From the NCBI GenBank assembly GCA_033182465.1, contig CP137330.1, positions 930,001-994,000 of the forward strand: a stretch of 64,000 nucleotides of DNA, given 5' to 3'. This document shows, piece after piece, positions 10,795 through 22,604 of the stretch. The position numbers and the translations under genes are program-made. This DNA is from Sanghuangporus weigelae (taxonomy: Eukaryota > Basidiomycota > Agaricomycetes > Hymenochaetales > Hymenochaetaceae). Numbering within the stretch: position 1 is the stretch's first letter; every line of letters starts with the position of its first letter. The notes under the pieces were generated by a model, which worked only from the letters and a program-made list of their open reading frames with translations, was not told the origin of the DNA and ran no database searches.

Positions 10795-12474
10795 CTACAA
10801 ATATCCATGTCTACCCGCACCACCCAAACCAGGGAAACCAAGAACCATCTTGGTCGACGCTTCATCCTCTCCCAAGCACTCGCGAATGATAACACACGCG
10901 TCAATCCATGCACAGACGGCTCCCGCTAATCCTTCAAACAACGAGTACGGGTGATCAGGCGTACGAAAGGCTGTCGACTCTCCCGGGACGAGAGGAGGAA
11001 GCTCCGTCGACTTGAGAAGGAAGGCGAGTGCACGGGAGAGGAAGGTGCTAGTCTCTTTCTCCCTGTTACACACGCTGCTTAATTTTGAATTCCTCTGCGT
11101 TCATTCATATATACTTACCCTGTATGACTGAGTCTCTGGAGTAAAAACGTCCAAGCATTCCCACTGACACCATGACAAATCCCAATCCCCTTCCTCACCA
11201 GTCCTTCCTCCCATACCTTCTCAGCAGCCAGCGCTTCGGCAGTTCCCCAATCGTCTCTCCAGTCATCTGGAAAGCGAAGCCTGAATGTAGCTAAGAGTAC
11301 CAGCAAGCCGGGTGAGCCATGACAGATTTGACTGTACTCGTATGTCCGGCTCTTTGCCGGGAGCGAAGATGGGAGATGCCCGTCTTTGTGGACGGTGATA
11401 TCGCAGAGCGCTGATATGCATCGCGTAATGAGACGAATGTGCGGGGTGATCATGGCTTTGGGAGCTTGAAGGAGGACCGTCAATATCCCCGCTATATAAC
11501 AGTTACCAGTGAGTATATTTAAACGGCATTGGAATACTTATTTTGTCACGAACCGACGCCATGAATCCTATTCAGCATCCCCCCTCAAGTCAATCGAGTC
11601 TCCAGATAAACAAATAGAAAACTACTTACGCTCCGAGGTAGAACCCGTCATGCCAGGGCCACATCAGCGGCAACGGCTCTTCGCCATAATTCCTTCCATA
11701 CCATCGCGCACCCAACTTCCCCGCCTCAATAATCCTCTCGATAACCTGCTCAACTGTCCTCGCATTGACAACCTGAGCAATATCCTTCTCCATCTGACTT
11801 GGCGCGCCCCGTGCGCTGACCCACGTTTGCAGGTTCACCATCGCCCACAAAAGACCTGCACGCCCATACAGGACTTCATCCCCGCCGAGGCTCTGATCCT
11901 CGGTTGCCGTCGTCACTGCATTCCCGAGCGTCTGGATCGCAGCTGCCCAGTCCTTGTCGTCGGTCGTGTTTACGGAACTTGAATCGAACGATGTGGCTCT
12001 GTCTAAGGTTGATAGTATGTAAACCACAGCAGAGCCAACTGGCGAATCCAAGGGAGACAGATGCCCAGGCCTAAGTTGGTACGCCTTGAGCGGTGGCAAT
12101 AATTCAGTCACGATTGACGGGATCTGAGCTTGGATATCCTTCTTCAGGTAGTCTCCCAGTCCGGCGGCTTTAAGTTGTACGCTGAGCCGCAAGAACATAA
12201 GTGCAATGCCTGTATAAAGTCAACAAACAAGAGAGGAAGATCCGATCGCGAATTTATAAATAAGTTATTATTCCAAGGATGAACCAGATTATACAAACTC
12301 GCCAGCATCTCCTGTATACAACGAATCACGAGTAGAACTACTCTTTGCCTTTACATGCCGCATCAGTAACTCAACAGATGAAGCGATGGCGCTCTTAAGC
12401 GCAATCAGTGCAGCATTTAGGCTTTTCGTGTCCGTAACCTTGAGGTCATTTTGAAAATATCGCGGTTCGGCCAT
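10795..12474 (-). CDS. LanC-like protein (lanthionine synthetase C-like)
   Basis: LanC-like proteins have a double alpha-barrel with a catalytic zinc. Two zinc-ligand motifs are visible in the expected order: ICHGSPGLLVLL (near 11310), giving the first Cys, and GICHGVSGNAWTFLL (near 11170), giving the Cys-His pair. Near the C-terminus, SLFEGLAGAVCAWIDA is the usual closing Gly-rich segment. The start MAEPRYFQND at 12474 has the common LanCL N-terminus of the MxxRYFxN type. About six introns give a protein of roughly 450 residues, the family norm. Animal LANCL enzymes add glutathione to dehydroamino acids in damaged proteins. The same protective role is an inference here, because no lantibiotic precursor or dehydratase lies nearby. 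Confidence 0.85.
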
Positions 12475-12830
12475 GTGCGCCGGCACAGATACAGACCAAG
12501 GCTGTAGCGTAGTTTGAGACGAATACTTACTTTTCTTACAACTAGGTACTGATAATAATGGTACATCCAACTACGTCATGAATCGGGAGATGGAACTCTC
12601 GGATCGATCGGGCGGAACGGGATACTTGGCAGTCAGGTGATTAGGTAGAGAAAAAGAAATCGAATTGAATGAATAGGCAGCGCAAAGCAGGGATCGCGGA
12701 CGCGGAAAGCAGCACGGAAGCAAGCATGACAGGACATATCGCAATAATAGAAGAATATAGATAATAACCCGAAAGGGATGGAAGTACCGAATCGAATCCG
12801 AGAGGACAATAATGAAAAGAAAAGAGTAAA
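12475..12830. other. Spacer between LanC-like gene and PDS5
   Basis: This is the upstream region of the LanC-like gene and the 3' flank of PDS5, both on the minus strand. The open frames here are shadows and I see no separate gene. Confidence 0.5.
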
Positions 12831-15800
12831 TCACTCGTTAGAAGAAGAGGTTGACTTCGGTCTCGTCCTCCGTCGAGTCTTTTTCTGTGCTCTCGCCTGC
12901 AAATATTACACGAACGTTCGTCAGCATCCAAACTACTCTAGACAATTTCACAAGAGCTTCATCGCACCTTTGCTCTGGCACGAGCACCCCGCCCCAGATC
13001 CTTGTCATTCGCTTCCCCATCGTCATTCTCCTCACCATCCGAGCCCGAATCTGACTGAGCAGGTGCGCTTCGCACAGGGGATGACGTTGCCTGCCTCTCA
13101 TCTCCGTCCTCGCTGATAGCGTCGTCATCATCATCGTCATCCCCTTCGTCCTCGTCGGACGACTGATGTTTGCGACGTCTTGTAGTTCCTTTCGATCGTC
13201 TAGAACATTCCGATGGGTAAAGGTGCAGAGAAGTAAAGGAGAATATAGTCTTACTTGGACGACCCATTCACTGTTGTCGGCGCTTTCCGCTTCGTGGTCG
13301 TTTTTCGCTCCGCTCTTTGCTTCTCCTACAGAACATAGCAATATTAGACGTCGGCGTTCGCTATAGAGGCTCGACCAAAACGCACTCTAGGATGAGACGA
13401 TCCGAACTCGTCGAGCTTCTTTACAATCTCATCAGGCAAGTACGCCGTTTTCAGGATCTGAATTGCAAGCATCAGTAGGTATTCGCCGCGATCGATTGGA
13501 AAAGGAGGCGAACCGTTGATCTAGCTCCATCCGAGGGCAAAGGCCGGAAGATATCCGAAGGCAGCTTGACCTTCCCTGGATAAATCGGAAGACTCCACTG
13601 CCGGACTTTCGCATGCCGTTTTATCAACTCCTGCGCGAGCTCGCTTGTCGCATACAGCCGCTGTAAAATAGACGATTAATTTGTGAAGTAAACACAAGCA
13701 GACGCGACGACAGCACACACCTCGCTAAATACATGCGACTCGGCATCACGAACCGTCTTGCACTTCTGGGCAAGGTGGTAGAGTAATGAAACGTTATCGG
13801 CGGTCGCAACTAGGCTCAGATACTCCCGAATGTATCTATAACATCGAGCGACCAGCTCGTCAGACGATGTCATATACTTATTTGAACGAAGTACTCACTT
13901 TGCCATCTCAAGGATCTGCGACTCCTCCAACCCGAAATCGGGGTGGTGGGCAATAACATGCAAGAGCCGTATGAAGATCACCTCCCAGTTACTCAGCCTG
14001 ACATCTATCACCTACTTCAATCACCCGCACACACAAACAGAAACGAAGAAGCACCAAATCACTGACCTGGACGTGACCGTTTTATCAAGGCATGTACGAA
14101 GCCACGTGCCTGAGAGAAAAGAACAATCCGTCAACCACCAAGTAACTCGCCTCCCTCGACTAGCCAGAAACAACTCACCTGCGTCTTGATATCCTCTTCC
14201 GGATCATGCACCGTCAAGAAAAGGATCACGTTGAACCGCGCGGGCAATTTGCCCGCATTAACCAGCAACATCAACTTCTTCAGGAATGAATCGCGGACGT
14301 TGTAACATGAGTCCTATTGCGCGTACGAACAACCAGCAAAATTTTGTCAGTAAAAGCGAGAATTAATTAGAGTAACCGCCGTGTACGTACCTGGATGGTA
14401 AGAGCGAGAAGCACAAAGTCCGATGCTATAGCTTCTGCGAATTTCTCGACTGTCGCCAGATGGAGGAGAGACGTGGCTGCTTGTAATCGAAGCCTTGACT
14501 TCACCGTCGGCCTGAAAGGGGGTGGAAAGAGAGAGAAATGAATAGAAGGATTACGCAAGACCATAAAGCCAACTCACCCGTCTGCAGACTCTGGAGTCAA
14601 GGCTCCTCCTTTCTCTAAAAGAGTGATGAGCAATCTTATGACCGGCGTCGCCATGTCCACAGCACTTTCAGAGTTGGCGTGCACAAGACACCGATGTCGG
14701 CAGACTTTCAAAGCCAGGTATTTCGCAAGCGCCCTGGGCGGCAATTTATCCTCATCTTCCCATTCATCAGCATCCTCGTCTACCTCCATAACCGCCTGGG
14801 GAAGAAAAATCATTTAGCGCGTTATCACTTTGTCATAAGAAAGAAAGCCATTGGCAACTTGGCAACTGATACTCACACCATCGTCCAAACACGGGCGCAT
14901 CAAAACCTCCTTCAACAAAAACTCCACGATAATCTCGCTCCGCTGCTCGAACGCATCAGGCGCAGATCGTATCATCTCCACGAGAACAGCGATGTGCGCA
15001 GCCAGCGTGTCGGGATCTGCCTTAGGCAGATTCGTCGTGATGAATTCGACGGTCTCTGCACAGAGCGCATCCCGATCTTTAGTATGCGCAAGAATGCGCG
15101 TTGCGTATTTGGCGAGCCTCCGCTTCGAACCTCGGACGTGACGCGTCAGTCGTTCCAATGTCCGCCTAAATAAGTGGTGCAAGTGAAAAGATCATTAGCT
15201 AAAGTCATTCACTCCGAGCACCAGCCGAAAGGAACGCCTCACTTATCCGAAGGCGCAAGCGCCGGTTCGCTCCTCGAAATCGCCGCAAGCGCCTGCAAGC
15301 ACAGGTGCACAACCCTCTCGCTCTTATCTTCCGCCGTCGCCTTCACCAGCTCGCTCACATGCGGGCGGAACAGCACCGGTTGGTACTTCGCTATCATCGT
15401 AAGCAGCACAGCAGCATTGCTCGCCATCACGATCGTCATCTGGTTGCGCGAGGCCGCCTGCGACGTCACCCCCGCCAGCTTTTCTGCCAACTTCTCCGGC
15501 GTCGTGCGTGCCTTCTCTGCGGCGTGCACACCCTGCGAGAGGCGCTTTATGAGTGTTGGGATGGAGGATGTGTTGACGATCCAGAGGCTGCATTGGAGGA
15601 TGAACGCGCGCATAGTTGGGAGGATGGCTGGGGATGTTTGTTCTAATCGTCGGATGAGCTCGTTCTGCAAAGTCTACTATCAATGAAGTTACTTAGGGAG
15701 ATATAAGTCGTACTTACATATGCTTTGACAAGAGACTTCAAGTCAGTGTGAGGATCCTGGCACGTCTTCAACAACTTGTATAGTCTCTGCTCGTTCAACT

Positions 15801-17903
15801 TGGCGAACGTCCGAAGGTCCTCCGCAGCTTTCTGCGGATCGCCATACAAAGCTGTTAGGTAATTGAGTCAGCGGCGAAGGAACCCCTTACACGAAAGCGG
15901 GAAGAAATACCTGAAACAGCACGAACAGTCGCATTCAACTGCTTCTTCACGACCTCCTCATTCTCATCAATAATACCTCCCTATCTCACACAAAAAAAGT
16001 CAACTCATCACTGTCCTTTCTTCGAGGAAACTAACCGACGTACGTTATTCTCAATGCAACACTGCACGTAATGGTCAAACGGAGTGGGACGCGTATATTT
16101 GATGTTCGAGATGCTCAGCGCCGTTTTCAAGGTCGGTCTTTCCAAGTATCGTAGGACGATAAGGAGGCGGTCCGTCCACGCGACTTCTTCGTCTGCCTTT
16201 GCGGGGAAAGGCAGGATATATTGCGCAACAACTTGCATTGCTACCTGCCTGTTCAAAACAGGTATTCAGAAAATATGTTGATGTGAAATGTCCGGAAGGA
16301 GAACTATATACGCACTTCACTTCGAGATTCGCGGTTACAGCTTGCATGACTTTATGTGGGATCCAAGCAAAGTGTCTGATGGCCGCAGCATCGAGACTCT
16401 CTCTATAAGCATGCATTAACACTCAGTGTTTGTACTCAGTGCATAGAGATGAACTTCACATTTGAGGATACGCAACCTCAAATAGCTTCCCAATAGCCAC
16501 GAGGGCTTCTTGACGGACGATTTGCTTTGATTCCAGTGAGTCTCTTTGTTCTTCTTATGGGATTGATTTGTTCACACCAACCTTCTTATCTAGGACACGG
16601 TCCCCGACAGCACGTAGTTGCTCCTCGCTAACGTAATGCAAGGCCGTCTCGTAGTCCAACTGGGAATAGAGCTTGCACACGGCCGCGCGCACTTTCTCAT
16701 CCGGATCGAGTAGCTTCGTATGGAGTGCCTCTGCACAGGGCCTCAGTTCCTCCAGCGATTCTGCTAATATAAGGGAACGAACCTTCAATAGCTTGTCTAA
16801 GCTCAGCTTTATGATGGAGCAGCAACCCCTTACACCCCTCCACAAACGCCAGTCTCACCTGCAGAGACTTGTCGTTCTTCCGCAAGAGCCACAAGGACCA
16901 CGTCGAGGGGTACTTCTTTTCCAGGTCGCCATTCGCATCGGCGAACATCTCGCTCAGCACCTGCGTCGCCAGCGTGCGTATCTCCGCTTCGTCCACGCGC
17001 AGCTCCTCTTCGAGCTGCGGGACGACGTTGTGCAGGAGCGCGGGGCAGGCTGCGTTGAGCCGCTTGATCAGCTCGTGACAGCGCGCGATCTCGTCGAAGT
17101 CTTCTTCTCGTGCGTGGTTGACGATGTTGTCTGTGAAGTACTGACAGACGTGTCGTTGCAGCTTATCCGACGTCGCGTTGCATACTTCGACGGCGAGGCG
17201 GAAAGCAGGTTGGTCCATGCGCTGCAGCGAGATCAGTTTGACGCGAGGAGTTACAGCAAGCAGCAACAACAGCACTTACAGTGTTCTTATCCATAAACTG
17301 CGCCATGATACACTCCAACACCTCAGTCGGGAGGACTTGACACTCGTCAATAAGCGCAATGAGTATATCCGACATGAACATCTCGATATTCTTCGCCAAG
17401 TTCTGCCTCACCAGCCCGAACAGGTCGCGAAAAATCTGGGTCATGAGTTCCTCCGCCTGCGGGATATCGCACACCAGCACCACGCTCTTCACTGTCGACA
17501 GGGACTCCAGCAGATGGAAGTATTCATTATAATACGGCTCCGTCGAGCCCTTCAGCCCCATCGACAACTGACGGAAGAAGAACTGGAATATATCGCGCAG
17601 CTCCGGACCAGTGTACGGCGCATCAGGCGCGAACAGGCGCAGTATATCGGCAAGACAGCACGCAGCGTATGCCTTGACGCCTTTATCCTTGTGCAGGAGT
17701 ATAGAAGGACTGATGAGTTCTTTGCATATGGGAGCGATGGACTTGGTGTCGACGTTGTCCTGGTCGAGCTCGGCGAGTTCCGAGGCGAGTTTCTTGAGCT
17801 TTTTTTGTAGTGCGTCTGTTGTGAGACCCTTTCCGACGAGCTTGTCGGAGAACTTGAGCTTGGCGGGCGAGCTGGAGTTGCCCTTCCGCGTCGTGGCCAC
17901 CAT
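12831..17903 (-). CDS. PDS5: Sister chromatid cohesion protein PDS5
   Basis: PDS5 is a HEAT-repeat protein that binds cohesin at Scc1 and regulates both maintenance of cohesion and its release by Wapl. The N-terminal exon (from ATG 17903) carries the family hallmark LRLFAPDAPYTGPELRDIF after KAYAACCLADI. HEAT-like helices continue through the exons between 17275 and 13430, for example LKLISLQRMDQPAFRLAVEV and LDPDEKVRAAVCKLYSQLDY. The C-terminal tail is acidic then basic: SSDEDEGDDDDDDD, then KKTRRRTRPK in the last small exon, ending at a TGA at 12831-12833. There are more than fifteen introns. Total length is about 1,200 residues, normal for fungal Pds5. The gene acts in the nucleus. Exon edges in 13400-16600 were not all resolved. 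Confidence 0.92.
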
Positions 17904-18201
17904 GTTCGCAGTGAACGTCGGTGGTGACTGCGGCTCAGATTGCGCGTCGTATCGATGTACTCAGACAGCGAGAAGAGCTCAAAGCGAGTCGCAGTCGTGG
18001 ATACTATGTAAGTAGCTTAAGTCGAGTCGTGTATTGACGCGTGACACAACAAAAACGCGTATATTAGGTAACCACAAATAATTGCATTTTCGTCGCATTT
18101 TCAGTCAGGACAGTTGCATGCCAATAGGGTCTTTCGAGACGCAGCATGGGCATACAATGCAAAAGGATAATGCATCACAGTGAGTCTCATCTACAACATT
18201 C

Positions 18202-18980
18202 CTACGCCTTCTTCGCCTTCGCCAGGTCCACATTCACTTTGTACCTCAGCTGCTTCCTCTGCACCATCGCCTTGAACCTCCCAAAATCATTGAGTGCTCT
18301 GCGCTTCTTCACAGCATCATTTCTCTTCGCCCAGGGCGAGTTGGACCACTTCTCGAGCGTTTTGTCTGCTTCGAGGCGCTTTTTGACGACGCCCGAGCCG
18401 GCGCCGCGCGGGAGCTTGGGGACGGTAAGGGGTGTGAGAGTCATATGTCGGTATCGGAAGGCTTGTCGCGGGACGCCTGTTAGTGGGTTGTCGACGATGG
18501 CCTGCGGGAGTTGGAGTTTGTGTTACAAGTCCGAACGGGAGAGTGGGATGAGCGTTATGTTTAAATGTAAAGAGAAATGAGTACGCACTCGGTTATGGTC
18601 GATAATCTCGACAATAACAGCGATTTTCCCTTCCGACTCGCCCGAGTTGAGGAGGACGACGCGCCCGACTTCGACGAAGCGCTTGAACGTCGATGGAGGC
18701 TGCATGCAAAATCAAAAATCAGTCATCTTATTCCAGATGCGCTGAGGTTTGAATTCAATCGATGGGCTGCTGGTGTTCTCGTCGCCTCGCCATCCATTCA
18801 TTCTGAATTTCTCCAAAGGGCGAACATCGTCCAACGACACATCCTGCCATCCATCCCTTCAAGCGCCAATCCACCCCACACCCATCCTCTACACCCTCCA
18901 CATCTGTCCATCTCACGCCATACACACACCAATGCCCTCCAGCAGCCCGACAGACCCGAATAAAAAGTACTCACCGGCAT
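18202..18980 (-). CDS. RPL14: 60S ribosomal protein eL14
   Basis: This is a component of the large ribosomal subunit. My model is complement(join(18202..18501,18589..18699,18975..18980)), which gives 138 residues, the same length as in yeast. Exon 2 has the SH3-like core [16 protein letters not shown] and [12 protein letters not shown]. Exon 3 continues with [18 protein letters not shown] and the basic C-terminal helix ending DLAKAKKA. The first exon is only ATGCCG (Met-Pro), followed by a 275-base intron with GTGAGT donor and GCAG acceptor. A short first exon followed by a long first intron is common in ribosomal protein genes. I looked for box C/D snoRNA motifs in that intron and found no convincing pair. 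Confidence 0.93.
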
Positions 18981-19112
18981 GATTATAGATGTTTTGAGGA
19001 TGTCGAGTACCGCGTACACAGATTCCTTGCGTGGCTGTGCGCCAAGGCAAGTATTCGATTCGCTATGTGGGTAAAGTACAAACAGAAGTCTGAATTTAAT
19101 TCGTGTATAACA

Positions 19113-20494
19113 TCATATCCTCCATATTCGCACAGACCAGTCATCTCCAGCAGAAGCGAGCAGGTCCTCGAACCCCTCGCGGGGACACCACGAGATGCAG
19201 TTCACGTCGCAGACCCCATGCGCGTTTTCTATTGCGGTAAGGACGGAGGCGTCGATCGAGTTGTCTGCGCGTCTCTAAATGCGAATGAGACTAGATTTCT
19301 TGTTTGTGTGTGTCGAGACTGCGTACCTGAATATCCCAGACGTTTATCCTCCCATCCCCACCCGCGCTCGCTAACCATCCCTTGCTCTCCTCGTCTCCAG
19401 TCCCCTTCCTCACGCCCTTCGACCAGGACACAGAATACACGCTCCTCTCGTGTACACCAGCACCACTCAACACAAGCGCCTCCTCCCACTTCCACCTCTC
19501 ACCCTTTGCTCTCCTCCAAATCCTCACCGTCCGATCATCCGACGCGCTCGCGAGGTACTCTCCGCACGGACTAAAGGCGAGCGACCAGACGGTGGAAGTG
19601 TGGCCCGTGAGAGTGGCAAAATCGTACCAGTCGTCGTCCGGATCGTCGACGTAGAGTTTTACGGTGTCGTCGTAGGAGCCCGAGGCGAGGATCTAGTGGG
19701 AAGTTTGAGTGGTCAGTCACGGTCGCAGGCAGGCAAGTAGGACGAAGATTTTGACCTCTTCGTTTGGATGCCAGGCTACGCATTTGACGTCCTGCGCGTG
19801 CGCCATGAGCACGCCCATGCATTCGAAATCCGAGTCTGGCTGCACTGCAACTCGCGCGAATAATACACCTCATGAAGCACAGAAAGAAATTCGAGGCTCA
19901 CCTTCCCAAACCCATACGGTCTTATCCCGACTGCAGCTCGCCAGGAGCGTGCCCGTGCTCGAGTACGCGACACTCTTGCACTCCGTCTCGTGTCCCTCCA
20001 GCAGACTCGCGCATTCCCACTCTCTGCTACCGCCACCTCCTCCATTGACTTCACCATCCACATCCATACCGCCGTCATCATCATCTCCACCAGCACCCGC
20101 GCCCTCTTGCTCCCAAACACCTATATTCGAATCAAAGCTCGCAGTAGCGAACGTCTTGCCCGACGGCGCCCACGCAACGCACCGCACGGTCTTCGCATGT
20201 CCCGTCTGCACCGACGCTTGTAATTCGAATTTCACATTTCCATTATCATCGTCAATTTGCGATGGAGAGGTGTCCATGTCTACGCGATGTGTTTTCTTGT
20301 AGTGATACACCCTGACTGATTTATCGCCTGAACATGATGCGAGGAGAGGTCGGACTGGGTTCCATGCGATGCACCATACGCGGTCTTCGTGGCCTAATCC
20401 AATTGATTATACTTTATTTCGTTTCGTTTTTGAGTGAACTAGTGTTACCTGTTAGTTCCGCTATTTGAGAGAGACGATATGGATGTGTGGTCAT
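19113..20494 (-). CDS. CIA1: Cytosolic iron-sulfur assembly protein CIA1 (WD40)
   Basis: CIA1 (CIAO1 in animals) is a seven-bladed WD40 propeller of the CIA targeting complex, which hands 4Fe-4S clusters to cytosolic and nuclear proteins. The start at 20494 reads MTTHPYRLSQIAELTG, then a split codon. Blades follow as YHYKKTHRVD, KTVRCVAWAPSGKTFATASF, ECKSVAYSSTGTLLASCSRD with KTVWVWEG, LASGSYDDTVKLYVDDPDDD-like residues from the 19640-19780 exon, and GWLASAGGDGRINVWDIQ. The last exon ends LLASAGDDWSVRIWRI and TGA at 19113-19115. An acidic Gly-rich loop (QEGAGAGGDDDDGG, near 20080) is longer than in yeast. About five short introns. The gene is divergent from HIS5, with 132 bases between start codons. 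Confidence 0.9.
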
Positions 20495-20626
20495 GGTAAG
20501 AGGTGAGGACAGGTCAAGTGCGTGCGTGCGTGTATGCTGCTGGCCCGTTTTAGGGATACTCGAGTCACGCATATATCCACAACACAAAAAAATTATTACA
20601 ATCTTTCTTTTCTTCCTACGTCCACG
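20495..20626. promoter_or_regulatory. Bidirectional promoter CIA1 / HIS5
   Basis: Only 132 bases separate the two start codons, so both genes must share this control region. It has a run of A (near 20585) and CT-rich stretches. No TATA box is evident. Confidence 0.6.
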
Positions 20627-22033
20627 ATGCCCATCCTCGGTCTGGAACCCTCCTCCAAACCGACATACCCGCCGCACTTCGACATCGAGAGCGTGATACG
20701 ACCGAACATACTCGCCCTGCATCCGTACCGATGCGCCAGAGACGACTACCAGGACGGCATCCTCCTCGACGCGAACGAGAACGCGCTCGGCCATTCAATC
20801 CACTCTTCCTCAAACAAGGACTCATCATCCAAACTCAACGGTAACGCAAACGTAGAGGACGATGCGGCTCAAACACCCGACATCCTCACCCTCGACCTGA
20901 ACCGCTACCCCGACCCCGCGCAGCGCGAGATAAAAGCGCGCATCGCGCATCTCCGGGGGCTCGTCGACTCCACCGGCACGCCGAAGGACGATCACATATT
21001 CCTCGGAGTCGGGAGCGACGAGGTCATCGACCTCCTCATGCGCGTGTGCGTCGTGCCGGGGCGCGAGAAGATCATGACCACCCCGCCGACGTACGGCATG
21101 TACGCCGTCTGCGCGCAGGTGAACGACATCGAGGTCGTCAAGGTCCCTCTGAATGCCGTCGGGGGTGCCTTTCAGTTGCAACTGGACGCGGTACGTCTTC
21201 TTTCGTTCATTCTCCCTCTGTCTTCAATGAAATTGAAAGAGCGCGTTGCGCGCGCTTAGATGAAAGCAGCGATAGACCGCGACCCCTCCATCAAGCTCAT
21301 ATTCCTCTGCTCCCCGGGAAACCCAACCGGAACGCTCATCCCGCTCACCGACATCCAACAACTACTAGACTACACCCAATTCAAAGGCATCGTCGTCGTG
21401 GACGAAGCATACATCGACTTCTCTCCACCAGGGAGCAGCGCCGTCGCCCTCGTAGAAAAGTACGCCAACCTCTGCGTGATGCAGACGCTGAGCAAGAGCT
21501 TCGGGTTGGCCGCTATTCGGTGCGGCTACTTATCTTTCTTACAGCCTTTGATAATAACAGTTTGTTTATTCAGCCTAGGGATCGCCATCGCCCAACCACC
21601 CCTCATCCAGATCCTCTCAAACACCAAGGCGCCTTACAACATCTCCACACCCACCTCCATCCTCGCACTCTCCGCGCTCTCCCCTCCTTCGCTCGCTCTC
21701 ATGTCCCAGCGCATCTCAACCCTCCTCTCCTCCCGCACCTCCCTCCTCTCCTCCCTGCACTCCCCCGCCCTCGCCTCCCTCGGACTCGGAGAGGCCATCG
21801 GCGGGAACCACGCAAACTTCATCGTGATCCCCGTCCTAACCCGCGATACCCGAAAACCGGATAACGTCAGGAGTGAGCGGGTGTATAAGGAGTTGGCGGA
21901 GAAGGAAGGCGTGGTTGTTAGATTTAGAGGGAAGGAATACGGATGCGAGGGATGCTTGCGGATTACGGTTGGTACCGAAGAGGAGAATAAGGTGCTTTTG
22001 GAGAAGCTGAAGCAGGTTCTGGAGCGTGTGTAG
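20627..22033 (+). CDS. HIS5: Histidinol-phosphate aminotransferase
   Basis: This PLP enzyme converts imidazole-acetol phosphate to L-histidinol phosphate with glutamate in histidine synthesis. The model joins 20627-21190, 21260-21519 and 21574-22033 and gives 427 residues. Visible landmarks are LDANENALG near the N-terminus, NRYPDP, FLGVGSDEVIDLLMR, PPTYGMY, SPGNPTG, VVVDEAYIDFS (Asp for the PLP ring nitrogen), TLSKSFGLAAIRLG (Lys forming the Schiff base) and CLRITVGT near the end. The second intron (21520-21573) is 54 bases without an in-frame stop, so retention would insert 18 residues exactly after the PLP lysine motif. The gene is a fold-type I class II aminotransferase of normal length. 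Confidence 0.93.
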
Positions 22034-22253
22034 ATGTAGAGGAGATATCTGAAAATGATACATACAAAGTTTAGAAAGTTCAGGACTGGCTCGTATAGGA
22101 TTATATAGAAACGGGACCTCCCAGCGCATTGCTCCATAGCTTTTCATCTTTGTAGCCAAGCCCACACAACAGCAACAGCAAAAGCGCTCGCATCCACCAA
22201 CGCAGGTATATATCAACAACATCAACAACATCAAGATCAAAAACGGAAAAACG

Positions 22254-22274
22254 AAAAAAAAAAAAAAAAAAAAA
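22254..22274 (+). repeat. A21 homopolymer
   Basis: Twenty-one A residues lie in the gap between HIS5 and the ubiquitin protease gene, preceded by ATCAACAACATCAACAACATC. It is a simple repeat with no flanking element recognised. Confidence 0.9.
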
Positions 22275-22308
22275 CACTACTATCCCCGCAGTAACAACAA
22301 CAGATCAC

Positions 22309-22570
22309 TCAAATCCTCTCATACATACAAATATACGCCTTCGCCTGTAAGACCTCCTCCAGACTCGCAAGGCGCACGATCGTGTCGCTCACATAGCACC
22401 ACTGCCTCTGCGGAAAACTCTCCGGCTTCTGCGATTTCTGCGATTTCTGCGAATTCGTCGCGTTCGTATCTACCCCGCTGCTAATGCGACCCGCGCCGGA
22501 AGATGAGGACGGGCGGGAGTGCGAGTTAGAGGCGACGTTGACGTTGGAGGATCTCGAGTGAGTATGAAAT

Positions 22571-22604
<34 letters not shown>

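Noticed and set aside
12838-13341. 167-codon minus-strand frame at the PDS5 3' end
   Set aside because: It mixes introns and another frame. The real PDS5 exons use the frame with the acidic tail and a last small exon ending at 12831.
18700-18974. snoRNA inside the RPL14 intron
   Set aside because: GATGACTGA-like letters occur near its 3' end, but box C and box D are not present at proper spacing with a terminal stem.
22254-22274. A21 run as the tail of a LINE or SINE
   Set aside because: No reverse transcriptase frame, internal promoter or target duplication lies next to it. It is best read as a simple repeat.
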